Shown in pieces: positions 33,170-42,547 of a stretch of DNA of 55,409 nt. The DNA is from Bacillota bacterium. GTDB taxonomy: Bacteria; Bacillota; Clostridia; Peptostreptococcales; Anaerovoracaceae. The translations under genes were made by a program, and so were the position numbers. The notes below the pieces were generated by a model that searched no databases, had not been told where the DNA came from, and saw only the letters and a list, made by a program, of their open reading frames with translations. The DNA lies in assembly GCA_022793795.1 (NCBI GenBank), contig JAAWDM010000028.1, positions 1-55,409 on the forward strand, read 5' to 3'. Positions within the stretch are counted from its first letter, which is position 1. Each line of letters starts with the position of its first letter.

Positions 33170-35523
33170 TATCAGAGAGAATCGCAAGACTTAGCGACAA
33201 GGTACGCAATACCCAGCCTACCATCGACCTAGATCGGGCCAAACTGATGACTGAATTTTATAGCCAGCCTTCCATGGATAACTATATCCTTCGCAGAGCA
33301 AAGGCATATAGATACTATCTGGAAAACAGAAAGATTTTTATCGATGAGGATTCGCAGCTTGCTGGCCATCAGGGTGGACGCTGGGAGGCAGTCATCCTTC
33401 ATCCAGAAGTGACCAAGTGGCTTTACGACGACTTCGACACTCTGGATAAGAGACCATCGGACAATCTGGCCTTTGCTTCTGAGGAGGAAAAGCAGGAACT
33501 GTGGGAAATCGTACAGAAGTGGAAGGGCAATACCTTTGGAGATTTTGCTTCTTCCTTGCTGGATGACAACATGAGACCGATGATTGACGTGGGTATCTTC
33601 ACTCATGGTATTTCCAATCAGTCCACCATGAACCATTCTCCAGACTATGATAATTTGATAAAACGTGGATATCGGTACTATATCGATCAGTGTAAGGAAA
33701 AGCTGGCGGCCCATGTGGTAAATGACGTCTATGACATGGAGCAGAGAATCGCATGGCAGTCCATGATTATCGTCATGGAGGCCATCATCGCCTTTGCCCA
33801 TCGCTATGCAGATTTAGCAGATGAACTGGCTGAAACGTGTACCGATGAAAAGAGAAAAGCAGAGTTACTCACTATGGCAGAAAACTGCAGAGTTGTTCCA
33901 GAGTTTGCACCGAAGACGTTCCTACAGGCCACTCAGCTGGTATGGTTTAATCATCTGGCTATCTCCATGGAGGCTGCCGGCGGTGACCATACCCTTGGAC
34001 GTTACGACCAGTACATGTATCCATTCTTTGAGAAGGAGACGGCTGAAGGCAGACCAGAGGAATATTTCTCTGACATCATCCATGAGTTCAAATTGAAAAT
34101 CGCAGAGATGTGGAATATCCGCTGTTATAAGGAGTCGGTTGCTGACCCTGGCTGCCCTCTCTGGATGCACGTAATCCTGGGTGGCGTGAAGGAAAACGGC
34201 AAGGATGCTTGCAATGAGCTGACAAGAGTGTTCCTGCGCTGCATGAGAGATTTGCAGACCGATGAACCTTGCATCACCTTCCGTTATCATCCAAATATTG
34301 ATGAAGAAACCTTCCGTCTGGCCATCGAAGTTGCCAGAGACAGCGGCGGTCATCCGGCCTTTTATAACGATACCACAGCCATCACATACCTGCTCAGCCT
34401 AGGCTTCACCTTAAAGGAAGCACGTAACTGGGGTATTTGCGGCTGTATTGAACCACAGGTATTGGGAAAAACCGACTTCCAGAGTAATCCAGGATACTTC
34501 AATCCGATTAAGATTTTTGATATTACCCTTCACAATGGTTATGACCCGGTAACTGGTCAGAAGATTGGTATTGAATCGGGCGATCCCAAGGATTTTACCT
34601 CCATTGAGGATGTGATGGCAGCTTATGAAAAGCAGCAGGATTTCTTTATGGAAAGATTTGTTACCATGGCCAACAGAACCTTGGCAGGTCACGCCTATAC
34701 GCTGCCGACCATCACCGGTTCCTGCTTCTCTGTGGGATGTATTGAAAAGGGCAAGCTGCTTCAGCAGAAGGGCTCTGACCACCACTATTCAGCAGTGGGC
34801 GTTTCTGGCATCGCTAATATGATCGACTCTTTCGCAGCTATGGAAGAGTGCGTGTTCAATAAACACTACCTAACCATGGAGGAATTGATTCATCTGCTGG
34901 ATACCAATTTTGAGGGCAAAGAAGATATGCGCCAGCTCTTAATCAACAGAGCACCGAAATTTGGTAATGATATTGAACAGGTGGATAAATATTCCTATTG
35001 GCTCATCGACTCCTTGGATACTTCTATGAAGAAGTTTAAGGATGCCCATGGCGGTCCGTACACCGTGCTGGTAGCCACCCAGGCATATAATGTAGAACTG
35101 GGTAAGTTAATCGGCGCCACGCCGGACGGTAGACTGAGAGGAACGCCGCTGGCAGATAACGCTTCCCCATCCATCGGTATGGATGTGAATGGACCGACTG
35201 CAGTGGTTAACTCCTTAGCTTGCTGTGACGAACTGGTTCCACAGAGCGGACTCCTGCTCAACCAGAGATTTGACCCAGCGGTGGTTGCAGGGGAAAAGGG
35301 TCTGGATATTATTGAAACTGTATTCCGCGCCCACTTCGCACAGAACGGTTTCCATATTCAGATTAACGTGCTGGATGACGATACCTTAAGAGCAGCTCAG
35401 AAAGAGCCGGATAAGTATAAAAATATTCTGGTTCGTGTGGCCGGATACTCGGCATACTTCGTGGACTTAAGCGAGGAAATTCAGAACAACATTATTGAAA
35501 GAACCGTACAAAAGGGAGTGTAA
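33166..35523 (+). CDS. Glycyl radical enzyme, dehydratase/lyase type, substrate unknown
   Basis: 785 residues, full length (PFL-like domain, then the glycine radical domain). The catalytic loop has Cys427 and Glu429 in 'WGICGCIEPQ', the C-x-E arrangement of eliminating GREs (diol dehydratases, choline lyase, hydroxyproline dehydratase), not the Cys-Cys of pyruvate formate-lyase; Cys425 is a separate extra Cys. The radical site is Gly760 in 'VRVAGYSAYFVDLS'. The active-site helix 'WFNHLAISMEAAGGDHTLG' differs from hydroxyproline dehydratase and choline lyase as I remember them, so I cannot name the substrate. Under sigma-54 control with its activase and near a proline racemase family gene. Oxygen-sensitive, cytoplasmic. 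Confidence 0.9.
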   Translation: MISERIARLSDKVRNTQPTIDLDRAKLMTEFYSQPSMDNYILRRAKAYRYYLENRKIFIDEDSQLAGHQGGRWEAVILHPEVTKWLYDDFDTLDKRPSDNLAFASEEEKQELWEIVQKWKGNTFGDFASSLLDDNMRPMIDVGIFTHGISNQSTMNHSPDYDNLIKRGYRYYIDQCKEKLAAHVVNDVYDMEQRIAWQSMIIVMEAIIAFAHRYADLADELAETCTDEKRKAELLTMAENCRVVPEFAPKTFLQATQLVWFNHLAISMEAAGGDHTLGRYDQYMYPFFEKETAEGRPEEYFSDIIHEFKLKIAEMWNIRCYKESVADPGCPLWMHVILGGVKENGKDACNELTRVFLRCMRDLQTDEPCITFRYHPNIDEETFRLAIEVARDSGGHPAFYNDTTAITYLLSLGFTLKEARNWGICGCIEPQVLGKTDFQSNPGYFNPIKIFDITLHNGYDPVTGQKIGIESGDPKDFTSIEDVMAAYEKQQDFFMERFVTMANRTLAGHAYTLPTITGSCFSVGCIEKGKLLQQKGSDHHYSAVGVSGIANMIDSFAAMEECVFNKHYLTMEELIHLLDTNFEGKEDMRQLLINRAPKFGNDIEQVDKYSYWLIDSLDTSMKKFKDAHGGPYTVLVATQAYNVELGKLIGATPDGRLRGTPLADNASPSIGMDVNGPTAVVNSLACCDELVPQSGLLLNQRFDPAVVAGEKGLDIIETVFRAHFAQNGFHIQINVLDDDTLRAAQKEPDKYKNILVRVAGYSAYFVDLSEEIQNNIIERTVQKGV

Positions 35524-35558
35524 TTTTTACTGAATTGATAACATAAATATAAAGGAGG

Positions 35559-35593
35559 AGGCCTTTCGGCAAAGTTTGCTGTCAGGCCTTTTC
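35559..35593 (+). terminator. Intrinsic terminator of GRE operon
   Basis: AGGCCT, then CGGCAAA/TTTGCTG inner pairing, AGGCCT and a T run. Separates the GRE operon from the hydrogenase genes. Confidence 0.7.
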
Positions 35594-35631
35594 CATTTAG
35601 TGTATACTTTTTGACATATTATTATCTATTC

Positions 35632-35660
35632 TTGCAGTTTTTCTCAAAAAGTATTAAAAT
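35632..35660 (+). promoter_or_regulatory. Promoter of hydCBA operon
   Basis: TTGCAG, 17 bp, TAAAAT. No sigma-54 element here, so the hydrogenase is under ordinary promoter control, unlike the GRE operon. Confidence 0.6.
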
Positions 35661-35714
35661 ATGAAGTGAAGATGGATGAGTTTTATGAAAATAGTTCTTG
35701 AAAGGAGATAGATC

Positions 35715-36188
35715 ATGGCAAGTAATTGCAAGGGATGTGCTGAGTTTGAAGCAAATAAAAAGGCCTTGGATGAAGTCATTGAGAAGTATAAGAATACCCA
35801 GGGACCATTGATTCCGGCGCTTCATGAAGCCCAGCAGATTTACGGTTACCTTCCCTTCGAAGTGCAAAGACAGGTAGCAGAGGGTCTTGATATTCCTTTG
35901 GCAGAGGTTTATGGCGTAGTGTCATTTTATACTGGATTTACTACAAAGCCAAAGGGAAAATATAGAATTAACGTCTGCCTTGGTACTGCCTGCTATGTAA
36001 AAGGAGCAGAAAGCGTACTGGATAAATTTAAGACGGTCTTAGGTCTCAATGAGGGAGACTGCACAGAGGACAGAAAGTTTTCGCTGGATGCGTGTCGTTG
36101 TATCGGCGCCTGCGGACTTGCACCTGCGGTAATGATTAACGACGATGTATATGGAAATGTAACGCCTGATAATGTGGAACTATTTTAA
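35715..36188 (+). CDS. hydC: NADH-dependent [FeFe] hydrogenase, NuoE-like subunit
   Basis: 157 residues. Thioredoxin-like [2Fe-2S] subunit of a trimeric electron-bifurcating or NAD(P)-dependent hydrogenase. The four ligands are in 'CLGTACYVKG' (C-x4-C) and 'CRCIGACGLAP' (Cys-x3-Cys). An N-terminal helical part ('PLIPALHEAQQIYGYLP') is normal for the family. Starts at ATG 35715 after GAAAGGAG. First of hydC-hydB-hydA, 31 bp before hydB. Confidence 0.92.
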   Translation: MASNCKGCAEFEANKKALDEVIEKYKNTQGPLIPALHEAQQIYGYLPFEVQRQVAEGLDIPLAEVYGVVSFYTGFTTKPKGKYRINVCLGTACYVKGAESVLDKFKTVLGLNEGDCTEDRKFSLDACRCIGACGLAPAVMINDDVYGNVTPDNVELF

Positions 36189-36219
36189 AAAACTATGAGG
36201 AGAATCAGGAGGGCGCCAA

Positions 36220-38106
36220 ATGATTAAGAATGTAAACGAACTCAATGCCCTTCGGGATATAAAGAGACAGGAACTGAAACTTCGTCACGGCGGTAAGGTT
36301 TCAGCATCCCAGGAAGGCGGCCGTATGCAGATTCTTGTCTGCGGCGTAGCAGGCTGTCTGTCTTCAGGCTCCCTGGAAGTGGCCTCGGGTCTGGAGAATC
36401 TGATTAAAGAAAATCATCTGGAGGATGAGGTCAAGCTAATTAAGACCGGTTGTATGGGTCTGTGCGTTCAGGGACCATTGATGGTGGTTTATCCGGACAA
36501 GGTGATGTATACCAAAGTAAAACCGGAGGATGTAGAGGAAATCTATGAGAGCCATATTAAAGGCGGTAAGCCGGTGGAGAGACTTATGGCTGCTGAAGCG
36601 GATGGAAAGATCATTGAGGATGCATTGGCAAATCATTCCTTCTATTCCAAGCAGATGAAGATTGCACTGAAAAACTGCGGACAAATCGACCCGTATAGTA
36701 TTGAAGAATACATAGGCTGCGACGGCTATCAGGCCCTGGCCAAAGTGCTTGGTGAAATGGAGCCAGAAGACGTGGTGGATACCATGAAGGCTTCCAATCT
36801 GAGAGGCAGAGGCGGCGCAGGCTTTCCGACTGGCGTTAAATGGTCTTTTGCAGCAGCTCAACAACAAAGAAAGAAGTATGTCTGCTGTAATGCGGATGAA
36901 GGCGATCCAGGGGCATTTATGGACCGTTCCGTATTGGAAGGCGACCCACATTCCGTATTGGAGGCCATGGCCATCGCAGGATATGCCATTGGTTCCGATC
37001 AGGGATATATCTATGTTCGGGCAGAGTATCCGGTGGCAGTTAAGACCTTAGCAGCAGCCATCGAACAGGCCAAAGAATATGGACTTTTAGGTGAAAATAT
37101 TTTAGGCAAAGGCTTTAACTTCGATATCGAGGTGCGCCTGGGCGCTGGGGCTTTTGTTTGCGGCGAGGAAACCGCACTGATGACTTCCATCGAAGGAAAT
37201 CGAGGAGAACCACGTCCGCGTCCGCCATTCCCTGCAGTAAAGGGATTGTTTGGACAACCGACAATTTTGAATAACGTGGAAACCTATGCGACCATTCCTA
37301 GAATCATTCTAAACGGTGTGGATTGGTTTAACAGTATCGGTACAGAAAAATCCAAGGGTACCAAGGTGTTTGCTGTAGGCGGTAAGATTGCCAGAACCGG
37401 CCTTGTAGAAGTGCCGATGGGTACCACTCTTAGGGAAATCGTATTCGACATGTGCGGTGGAATTCCAAACGGCAAGGCGTTTAAGGCTGCTCAGACCGGC
37501 GGCCCTTCTGGCGGATGTATTCCGGCCAGCGCTCTTGACACACCGATTGATTATGATAATTTAATTGCCCTAGGTTCTATGATGGGTTCCGGCGGTTTAA
37601 TCGTTATGGACGAGGATACTTGTATGGTAGACCTGGCTAGATTTTTCCTAGACTTCACTGTAGATGAGTCCTGCGGTAAATGCGTACCGTGTAGACTGGG
37701 GACCAAGAGAATGCATGAAATCCTTACTAAGATTACCGAAGGTAGAGGTACTTTAGAGGATATTGATAAGTTGGAATTTTTAGCCAATAACATTAAGAAC
37801 GCAGCCCTCTGCGGCCTGGGCCAGACAGCGCCAAATCCGGTGCTTTCCACCTTACGCTACTTTAGAGATGAATATGTGGCCCATGTGGTGGATAAAAGAT
37901 GTCCAGCCGGCGTATGTAAGGCTATCGTCAGATACAAGATCGATAAGGATACCTGTAAGAAATGCGGTATCTGTAAGAAACATTGTCCAGTGGGCGCCAT
38001 CGAAGGCGACAGAAAGACTGGTTTCACCATCAATCGGGACAAATGTATCAAGTGCGGCGTATGTATGGAACAGTGCCCGTTCAAGTCCGTACTGCGGAAT
38101 GCGTAG
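36220..38106 (+). CDS. hydB: NADH-dependent [FeFe] hydrogenase, NuoF-like subunit
   Basis: 628 residues. Domains in order: an N-terminal thioredoxin-like [2Fe-2S] part ('CGVAGCLSSGS', 'TGCMGLCVQGP'; about 1-110); the NuoF core with the FMN/NAD loop 'LRGRGGAGFPTGVKW' and 'NADEGDPGAFMDR'; an SLBB-like segment; the [4Fe-4S] site 'ESCGKCVPCRLGT'; and a C-terminal ferredoxin with two clusters ('CKKCGICKKHCPVG', 'CIKCGVCMEQCPF'). This set is typical of HydB of bifurcating hydrogenases, which couples NADH and ferredoxin oxidation to H2 formation. ATG 36220 follows AGGAGGG. Confidence 0.93.
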   Translation: MIKNVNELNALRDIKRQELKLRHGGKVSASQEGGRMQILVCGVAGCLSSGSLEVASGLENLIKENHLEDEVKLIKTGCMGLCVQGPLMVVYPDKVMYTKVKPEDVEEIYESHIKGGKPVERLMAAEADGKIIEDALANHSFYSKQMKIALKNCGQIDPYSIEEYIGCDGYQALAKVLGEMEPEDVVDTMKASNLRGRGGAGFPTGVKWSFAAAQQQRKKYVCCNADEGDPGAFMDRSVLEGDPHSVLEAMAIAGYAIGSDQGYIYVRAEYPVAVKTLAAAIEQAKEYGLLGENILGKGFNFDIEVRLGAGAFVCGEETALMTSIEGNRGEPRPRPPFPAVKGLFGQPTILNNVETYATIPRIILNGVDWFNSIGTEKSKGTKVFAVGGKIARTGLVEVPMGTTLREIVFDMCGGIPNGKAFKAAQTGGPSGGCIPASALDTPIDYDNLIALGSMMGSGGLIVMDEDTCMVDLARFFLDFTVDESCGKCVPCRLGTKRMHEILTKITEGRGTLEDIDKLEFLANNIKNAALCGLGQTAPNPVLSTLRYFRDEYVAHVVDKRCPAGVCKAIVRYKIDKDTCKKCGICKKHCPVGAIEGDRKTGFTINRDKCIKCGVCMEQCPFKSVLRNA

Positions 38107-38124
38107 AAAGGGGTGTAGTTTATC

Positions 38125-39879
38125 ATGAGAACAGTAAACATTACCATAAATGGGATTCACATCAGTGTGCCTGATACCTATACCATCCTGCAAGCTGCCA
38201 AAGAGGTTAACATTTTTATCCCCACCCTTTGCTATCTAAAGGACATCAATGAAGTGGGATGCTGCCGTATGTGTCTGGTAGAGACCAAGGGCGGCAAAGG
38301 TTTGCAGGCTGCTTGTGTAACGCCAGTTGCCGAAGGTATGGAGGTGTTTACCCATTCAGCCAAGGCGGTAGATGCAAGAAAGGTGAATCTGGAATTGATT
38401 CTTTCCAATCACGATGCCAGATGCCAGACTTGTACCAGAAGCTGGACTTCCTGCGAACTACAGACTTTGGCTAACAAGATGGGAATCCAACAGGTTCGCT
38501 TTGAAGGGGAAACCTTGGAACATCCAATCGATACAGGTATTTCTATTGTCAGAGAGCCGAATAAGTGTATCCTCTGCAGAAGATGTGTCAGCACCTGCCA
38601 GAAGGTACAGAAAGTCAGCGTCATTGAAAATATCGGGAGGGGTTTCCATACCATCGTAGGCTCTCCTTTTGAAAGGAGTTTATCGGATACCCCTTGTGTT
38701 AACTGCGGTCAGTGTATCAATGCCTGCCCAGTGGGCGCTCTTCACGAGGCCAAGGAAACCACCAAGGTTTGGAAGGCCATTAACGATCCAGATATGCATG
38801 TAGTGGTACAGACTGCGCCAGCAGTAAGAGCAGCTCTTGGAGAAAGTTTCAAGATGCCAATCGGTACGGCGGTAACTGGTAAGATGGTTTCTGCCCTTAG
38901 AATGTTAGGCTTCGATAAGGTGTTCGACACGGATACCGGTGCAGACTTGACTATTATGGAAGAAGCCAACGAACTGATCGACAGAATGAGAAGCGGCGGT
39001 ACTTTGCCGATGATTACCTCCTGTTCGCCGGGATGGATTAAATTCTGTGAACACAACTATCCAGAGTTTTTGCCAAACCTGTCCACCTGCAAGTCGCCGC
39101 ATACCATGTTCGGCGCCATCATCAAGACCTATTATGCAAAGAAACACAATTTAGACCCAAGCAAGATTTTCGTGGTTTCCGTTATGCCTTGTACAGCCAA
39201 GAAGTTTGAGGCTCAAAGGCCAGAAATGGAAGTGGACGGTCTTAGAGATGTGGATGCGGTTATCACCACCAGAGAACTGGCCAGCATGATTTATGACGTG
39301 GGTATCGACTTCCCAAGCCTGCCGGACGATAACTTTGACGATCCGTTTGGCGATGCTTCCGGCGCTGGCGTCATCTTCGGCGCTACCGGCGGAGTTATGG
39401 AAGCGGCTCTTCGTACTGCAACAGATATTCTTAACGGTTCCTCCACCGACAATATCGAATACGATGTGGTAAGAGGTTTGGAAGGTATCAAGATTGCAGA
39501 AACAGAAGTAGGCGGTGTAAAGCTCCGTGCAGCAGTAGCCCATGGTCTGGGTAATGCCAGAAAGCTTTTGGATATGGTGAAGAAGGGTGAACTTGACGTT
39601 CACTTCATCGAAATTATGGCATGTCCTGGCGGCTGCATCAATGGCGGCGGCCAACCGTTCCAGAGTTCCGAGGTGAGAAACTGGTCCAATGTCAGCGAAC
39701 TTCGGGCCAAGGCCCTCTATCAGGAGGATCGAAAGATGTATGTCCGCAAGTCTCACAACAATCCATCTGTCAAGAGATTGTACAAAGACTTTTTGGGCAT
39801 GGCAGGAGGCACTTTGGCTCACAAGTTGCTTCATACCCATTATCACGAGAGAGACTCCTACCCTGATGCAGAGGAATAG
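38125..39879 (+). CDS. hydA: [FeFe] hydrogenase catalytic subunit
   Basis: 584 residues. N-terminal [2Fe-2S] plant-type ferredoxin ('CCRMCLVE'), a His-Cys3 cluster motif ('HDARCQTCTRSWTSC'), two [4Fe-4S] clusters ('CILCRRCVSTC', 'CVNCGQCINACPVG'), then the H-cluster domain with all three signatures: 'TSCSPGWIKFCE' (L1), 'MPCTAKKFEA' (L2) and 'MACPGGCINGGGQP' (L3). This is the standard modular HydA of trimeric hydrogenases. The C-terminus ends in a His/Tyr-rich tail. H-cluster maturases (HydEFG) are not in this window. A strong terminator follows. Confidence 0.95.
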   Translation: MRTVNITINGIHISVPDTYTILQAAKEVNIFIPTLCYLKDINEVGCCRMCLVETKGGKGLQAACVTPVAEGMEVFTHSAKAVDARKVNLELILSNHDARCQTCTRSWTSCELQTLANKMGIQQVRFEGETLEHPIDTGISIVREPNKCILCRRCVSTCQKVQKVSVIENIGRGFHTIVGSPFERSLSDTPCVNCGQCINACPVGALHEAKETTKVWKAINDPDMHVVVQTAPAVRAALGESFKMPIGTAVTGKMVSALRMLGFDKVFDTDTGADLTIMEEANELIDRMRSGGTLPMITSCSPGWIKFCEHNYPEFLPNLSTCKSPHTMFGAIIKTYYAKKHNLDPSKIFVVSVMPCTAKKFEAQRPEMEVDGLRDVDAVITTRELASMIYDVGIDFPSLPDDNFDDPFGDASGAGVIFGATGGVMEAALRTATDILNGSSTDNIEYDVVRGLEGIKIAETEVGGVKLRAAVAHGLGNARKLLDMVKKGELDVHFIEIMACPGGCINGGGQPFQSSEVRNWSNVSELRAKALYQEDRKMYVRKSHNNPSVKRLYKDFLGMAGGTLAHKLLHTHYHERDSYPDAEE

Positions 39880-39926
39880 ATTTTTAGGAGAAATCTAAAA
39901 GGATAGAGTTATAAAAGGATAAAGCG

Positions 39927-39964
39927 AAAGGCATTGGAAGGAGATTCCTTTCCCAATGCCTTTT
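39927..39964 (+). terminator. Intrinsic terminator of hydCBA
   Basis: AAAGGCATTGG (39927) pairs with CCAATGCCTTT (39953), followed by T-rich sequence; the loop holds a short inner AAGGA/TCCTT pairing. Confidence 0.88.
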
Positions 39965-40027
39965 CTATTGGTGGAGCCAGACGGATACGTTTTGTTCTGG
40001 TGAAAAAGAAAAGGAAATGAAGAGAAT

Positions 40028-40828
40028 ATGAGACCTCATATGTTTCAAATTTATGTGGCAAAATTGGTCTTTCGCATTGGAGTTTTTCTCGTGGTGCTGT
40101 GGACCTATTTGTTTCATGGGGAGTATTTTGACCTGCTCCTTACGGAAAAATCCATCGTCAATTTTCAACTGGCAGGTGGAACTCTGGAGGAACTCAATGC
40201 CTATTTATCCCAGTTTAACAATATTGGTATTATCGTGGTATGGGGACTTCTCATGCTTAGTATGATTCTCCATATGCTACCCAGCAATAAGACGCTGACC
40301 ATGGGCAGTAAAAAAGAGTTTGCCGATACCTATGTGCAGGTGAAGGATTATGATGAGCTGGAGATGTACCGCTATGTGCAGAAGAACAATCTGTCAGCCA
40401 TCTGGGTGCTGCTGGCGTGGCTTTCGGTCAATGCAGTCTTTGGAGCTCTTTATGTGTTCGACATCATTGCAGTAAAGGAATTGATTTTGCTGTCCCTGTT
40501 TTATTACGTCTGCGACCTGATCTGCGTGGTCATATGGTGTCCCTTCCAGCAGTTTTTTATTAAGAATAAGTGCTGCGTCAACTGTCGCATCTTCAACTGG
40601 GGCCACTTCATGATGTTTACGCCTATGCTGTTTATCAGAAATTTCTTTACATGGAGTCTATTCTTTACCAGTATCGTGGTGATGCTTCGTTGGGAAATCA
40701 CTCTGCTTCGTCATCCGGAGCGATTCTGGGAAGGTTCTAATGATATTTTGAAGTGCAGCAACTGTCAGGATAAAATCTGCCAGTTCAAAAAGCCTCAATT
40801 TGTGGAAAAGACCGGAAAGAAATTATGA
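40028..40828 (+). CDS. Membrane protein with CxxC motifs, unknown function
   Basis: 266 residues. I do not recognise a family. About five hydrophobic segments are visible (near 10-28, 66-86, 125-145, 150-172, 197-220). Between the fourth and fifth lies 'KNKCCVNCRIFNWGHF' and, in the cytoplasmic tail, 'KCSNCQDKICQFKKP', four or more cysteines that could bind zinc or an iron-sulfur cluster. The extramembrane loop 'ADTYVQVKDYDELEMYRYV' is acidic. It sits alone between the hydrogenase operon and glnS. The starting ATG 40028 has only a weak purine-rich ribosome binding site. Confidence 0.7.
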   Translation: MRPHMFQIYVAKLVFRIGVFLVVLWTYLFHGEYFDLLLTEKSIVNFQLAGGTLEELNAYLSQFNNIGIIVVWGLLMLSMILHMLPSNKTLTMGSKKEFADTYVQVKDYDELEMYRYVQKNNLSAIWVLLAWLSVNAVFGALYVFDIIAVKELILLSLFYYVCDLICVVIWCPFQQFFIKNKCCVNCRIFNWGHFMMFTPMLFIRNFFTWSLFFTSIVVMLRWEITLLRHPERFWEGSNDILKCSNCQDKICQFKKPQFVEKTGKKL

Positions 40829-40857
40829 AAAACCAGAGGGGGCAGATGATGTTCCCC

Positions 40858-40887
40858 TTGTATAGACTTGGTTATTTATGGTATACT
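40858..40887 (+). promoter_or_regulatory. Promoter of glnS
   Basis: TTGTAT, 18 bp, TATACT (40882-40887), 28 bp before ATG 40916. No T-box leader fits in this short gap. Confidence 0.6.
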
Positions 40888-40915
40888 AACGTATATATTT
40901 TTTCGGAGGGATAGT

Positions 40916-42541
40916 ATGGCAGATAATTTTATTCATAATATGATAGATAAGGATTTAGCGGAAGGCGTTTACGACGAGGTCTATACCAGATTCCCGCCGG
41001 AGCCTAACGGATATTTGCACATTGGACATGCCAAGTCCATTTGGCTCAATTTCAGCACTGCCGCTAAGTACGGCGGAAAGTGTAATCTTCGCTACGATGA
41101 CACCAATCCGGCCAAGGAGGATATGGAGTATGTGGAGGCCATCGAGGCAGACATCAAATGGCTAGGCCTTAATTGGGAGAAACGTCTTTGGGCTTCCGAT
41201 TACTTTGATACCATGTATGAGGCGGCCGTGGAGCTGATTAAGAAAGGAAAAGCTTTTGTCTGCGATTTGACCGGTGAGGAAATCAAACAGTACAGAGGTA
41301 CTCTGACTGAGCCAGGTAAGGAAAGTCCATACAGAAACCGGTCGGTGGAGGAAAACCTGAAACTGTTCCAGGAGATGAGAGAGGGAAAGTACGGCGATGG
41401 TGAAAAGGTGCTCCGTGCCAAAATCGACATGGCATCGCCTAACATCAACTTGAGAGACCCTATCATCTATCGTATTGCCCACGCCCATCATCACAATACG
41501 GGAGATAAGTGGTGCATCTATCCTATGTACGATTTTGCCCATCCTATTGAGGATGCCATCGAAGGCATCAGTCATTCCATCTGTACCATGGAGTTTGAGG
41601 ACCACAGACCTCTTTACGACTGGGTCCTTAGGGAAGTGGGATTTTGGCCTCATATGCCGCGGCAGATTGAGTTTGCCCGACTGAATCTGACCAACACGGT
41701 CATGTCCAAGCGTCACTTGAGAGCCATGGTGGAAAACGGCGCTGTGGAGGGCTGGGATGATCCGAGAATGCCGACCATTGCCGGAATTCGCCGCAGAGGC
41801 TATACGCCGGAAGCAATTCGGGACTTCTGCGAAGAAATCGGCGTAGCCAAGGCCAACAGCACCGTGGATATTTCCGTATTGGAATATTGTGTCCGTGAGG
41901 ATTTAAAAACTAAGGTGGAGAGCCGCAATGTCATTTTCAATCCTATTAAGGTGGTCGTCACCAATTATCCAGAAGATGAAAGGGAAACCTGCACCATTGA
42001 AAATAACGCACAGGCGCCAGAGATGGGAACTAGAGAAGTTTCCTTTTCTAAGGAACTGTGGGTAGACGGCGAGGACTTTATGGAAGCGCCGGTAAAGAAG
42101 TATTTCAGACTGTTCCCGGGTAACGAGGTACGTTTTAAGGGGGCTTACTTCATTACCTGCAACGAGGTGGTTAAGAATGAGGACGGTTCCATCAAGGAAC
42201 TTCACTGCACCTATGACCCTGAAACCAGAAGCGGCAGCGGATTTGAGGGCCGCAAGGTAAAGGGAACCATTCACTTTGTGGATGCAAAGACAGGAGTGCC
42301 GATTAAAATCCGCAAATACGATTATCTGTTTAAGGAAAACGAGGACGGAGAGATGGAACTGAATCCTGATTCAGTGGAATATATCGACGCCATTGCAGAG
42401 CCGTCGGTTCTGGACGCAGAGCCAGGAGAGCGTTTCCAGTTCTTCCGTCACGGCTACTATGTGGCGGACAGCAAGCTGTTTAGCCGAGAAACGCCGGTAT
42501 TCAACGAAATCGTTGGACTGAAGAGCTCTTGGAAGAAATAG
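40916..42541 (+). CDS. glnS: Glutaminyl-tRNA synthetase
   Basis: 541 residues. Class I synthetase charging tRNA(Gln). '[16 protein letters not shown]' holds the HIGH motif and '[15 protein letters not shown]' the KMSKS equivalent; '[14 protein letters not shown]' and the beta-barrel anticodon-binding region follow, ending near 'LKSSWKK'. The length equals standard bacterial GlnRS. ATG 40916 lies 5 bp after GGAGGG and is preferred to the ATG at 40868, which lies upstream of the predicted promoter -10. Many Firmicutes instead make Gln-tRNA by GatCAB, so GlnRS here suggests acquisition in this lineage; the two routes may coexist. Confidence 0.95.
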   Translation: MADNFIHNMIDKDLAEGVYDEVYTRFPPEPNGYLHIGHAKSIWLNFSTAAKYGGKCNLRYDDTNPAKEDMEYVEAIEADIKWLGLNWEKRLWASDYFDTMYEAAVELIKKGKAFVCDLTGEEIKQYRGTLTEPGKESPYRNRSVEENLKLFQEMREGKYGDGEKVLRAKIDMASPNINLRDPIIYRIAHAHHHNTGDKWCIYPMYDFAHPIEDAIEGISHSICTMEFEDHRPLYDWVLREVGFWPHMPRQIEFARLNLTNTVMSKRHLRAMVENGAVEGWDDPRMPTIAGIRRRGYTPEAIRDFCEEIGVAKANSTVDISVLEYCVREDLKTKVESRNVIFNPIKVVVTNYPEDERETCTIENNAQAPEMGTREVSFSKELWVDGEDFMEAPVKKYFRLFPGNEVRFKGAYFITCNEVVKNEDGSIKELHCTYDPETRSGSGFEGRKVKGTIHFVDAKTGVPIKIRKYDYLFKENEDGEMELNPDSVEYIDAIAEPSVLDAEPGERFQFFRHGYYVADSKLFSRETPVFNEIVGLKSSWKK

Positions 42542-42547
42542 GGATAG

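Noticed and set aside
33166..35523. trans-4-hydroxyproline dehydratase (HypD)
   Set aside because: Nearby racemase family gene invites the call, but the catalytic loop reads Gly-Cys-Ile-Glu-Pro and the substrate helix differs from HypD as I recall it, and no pyrroline-carboxylate reductase gene adjoins.
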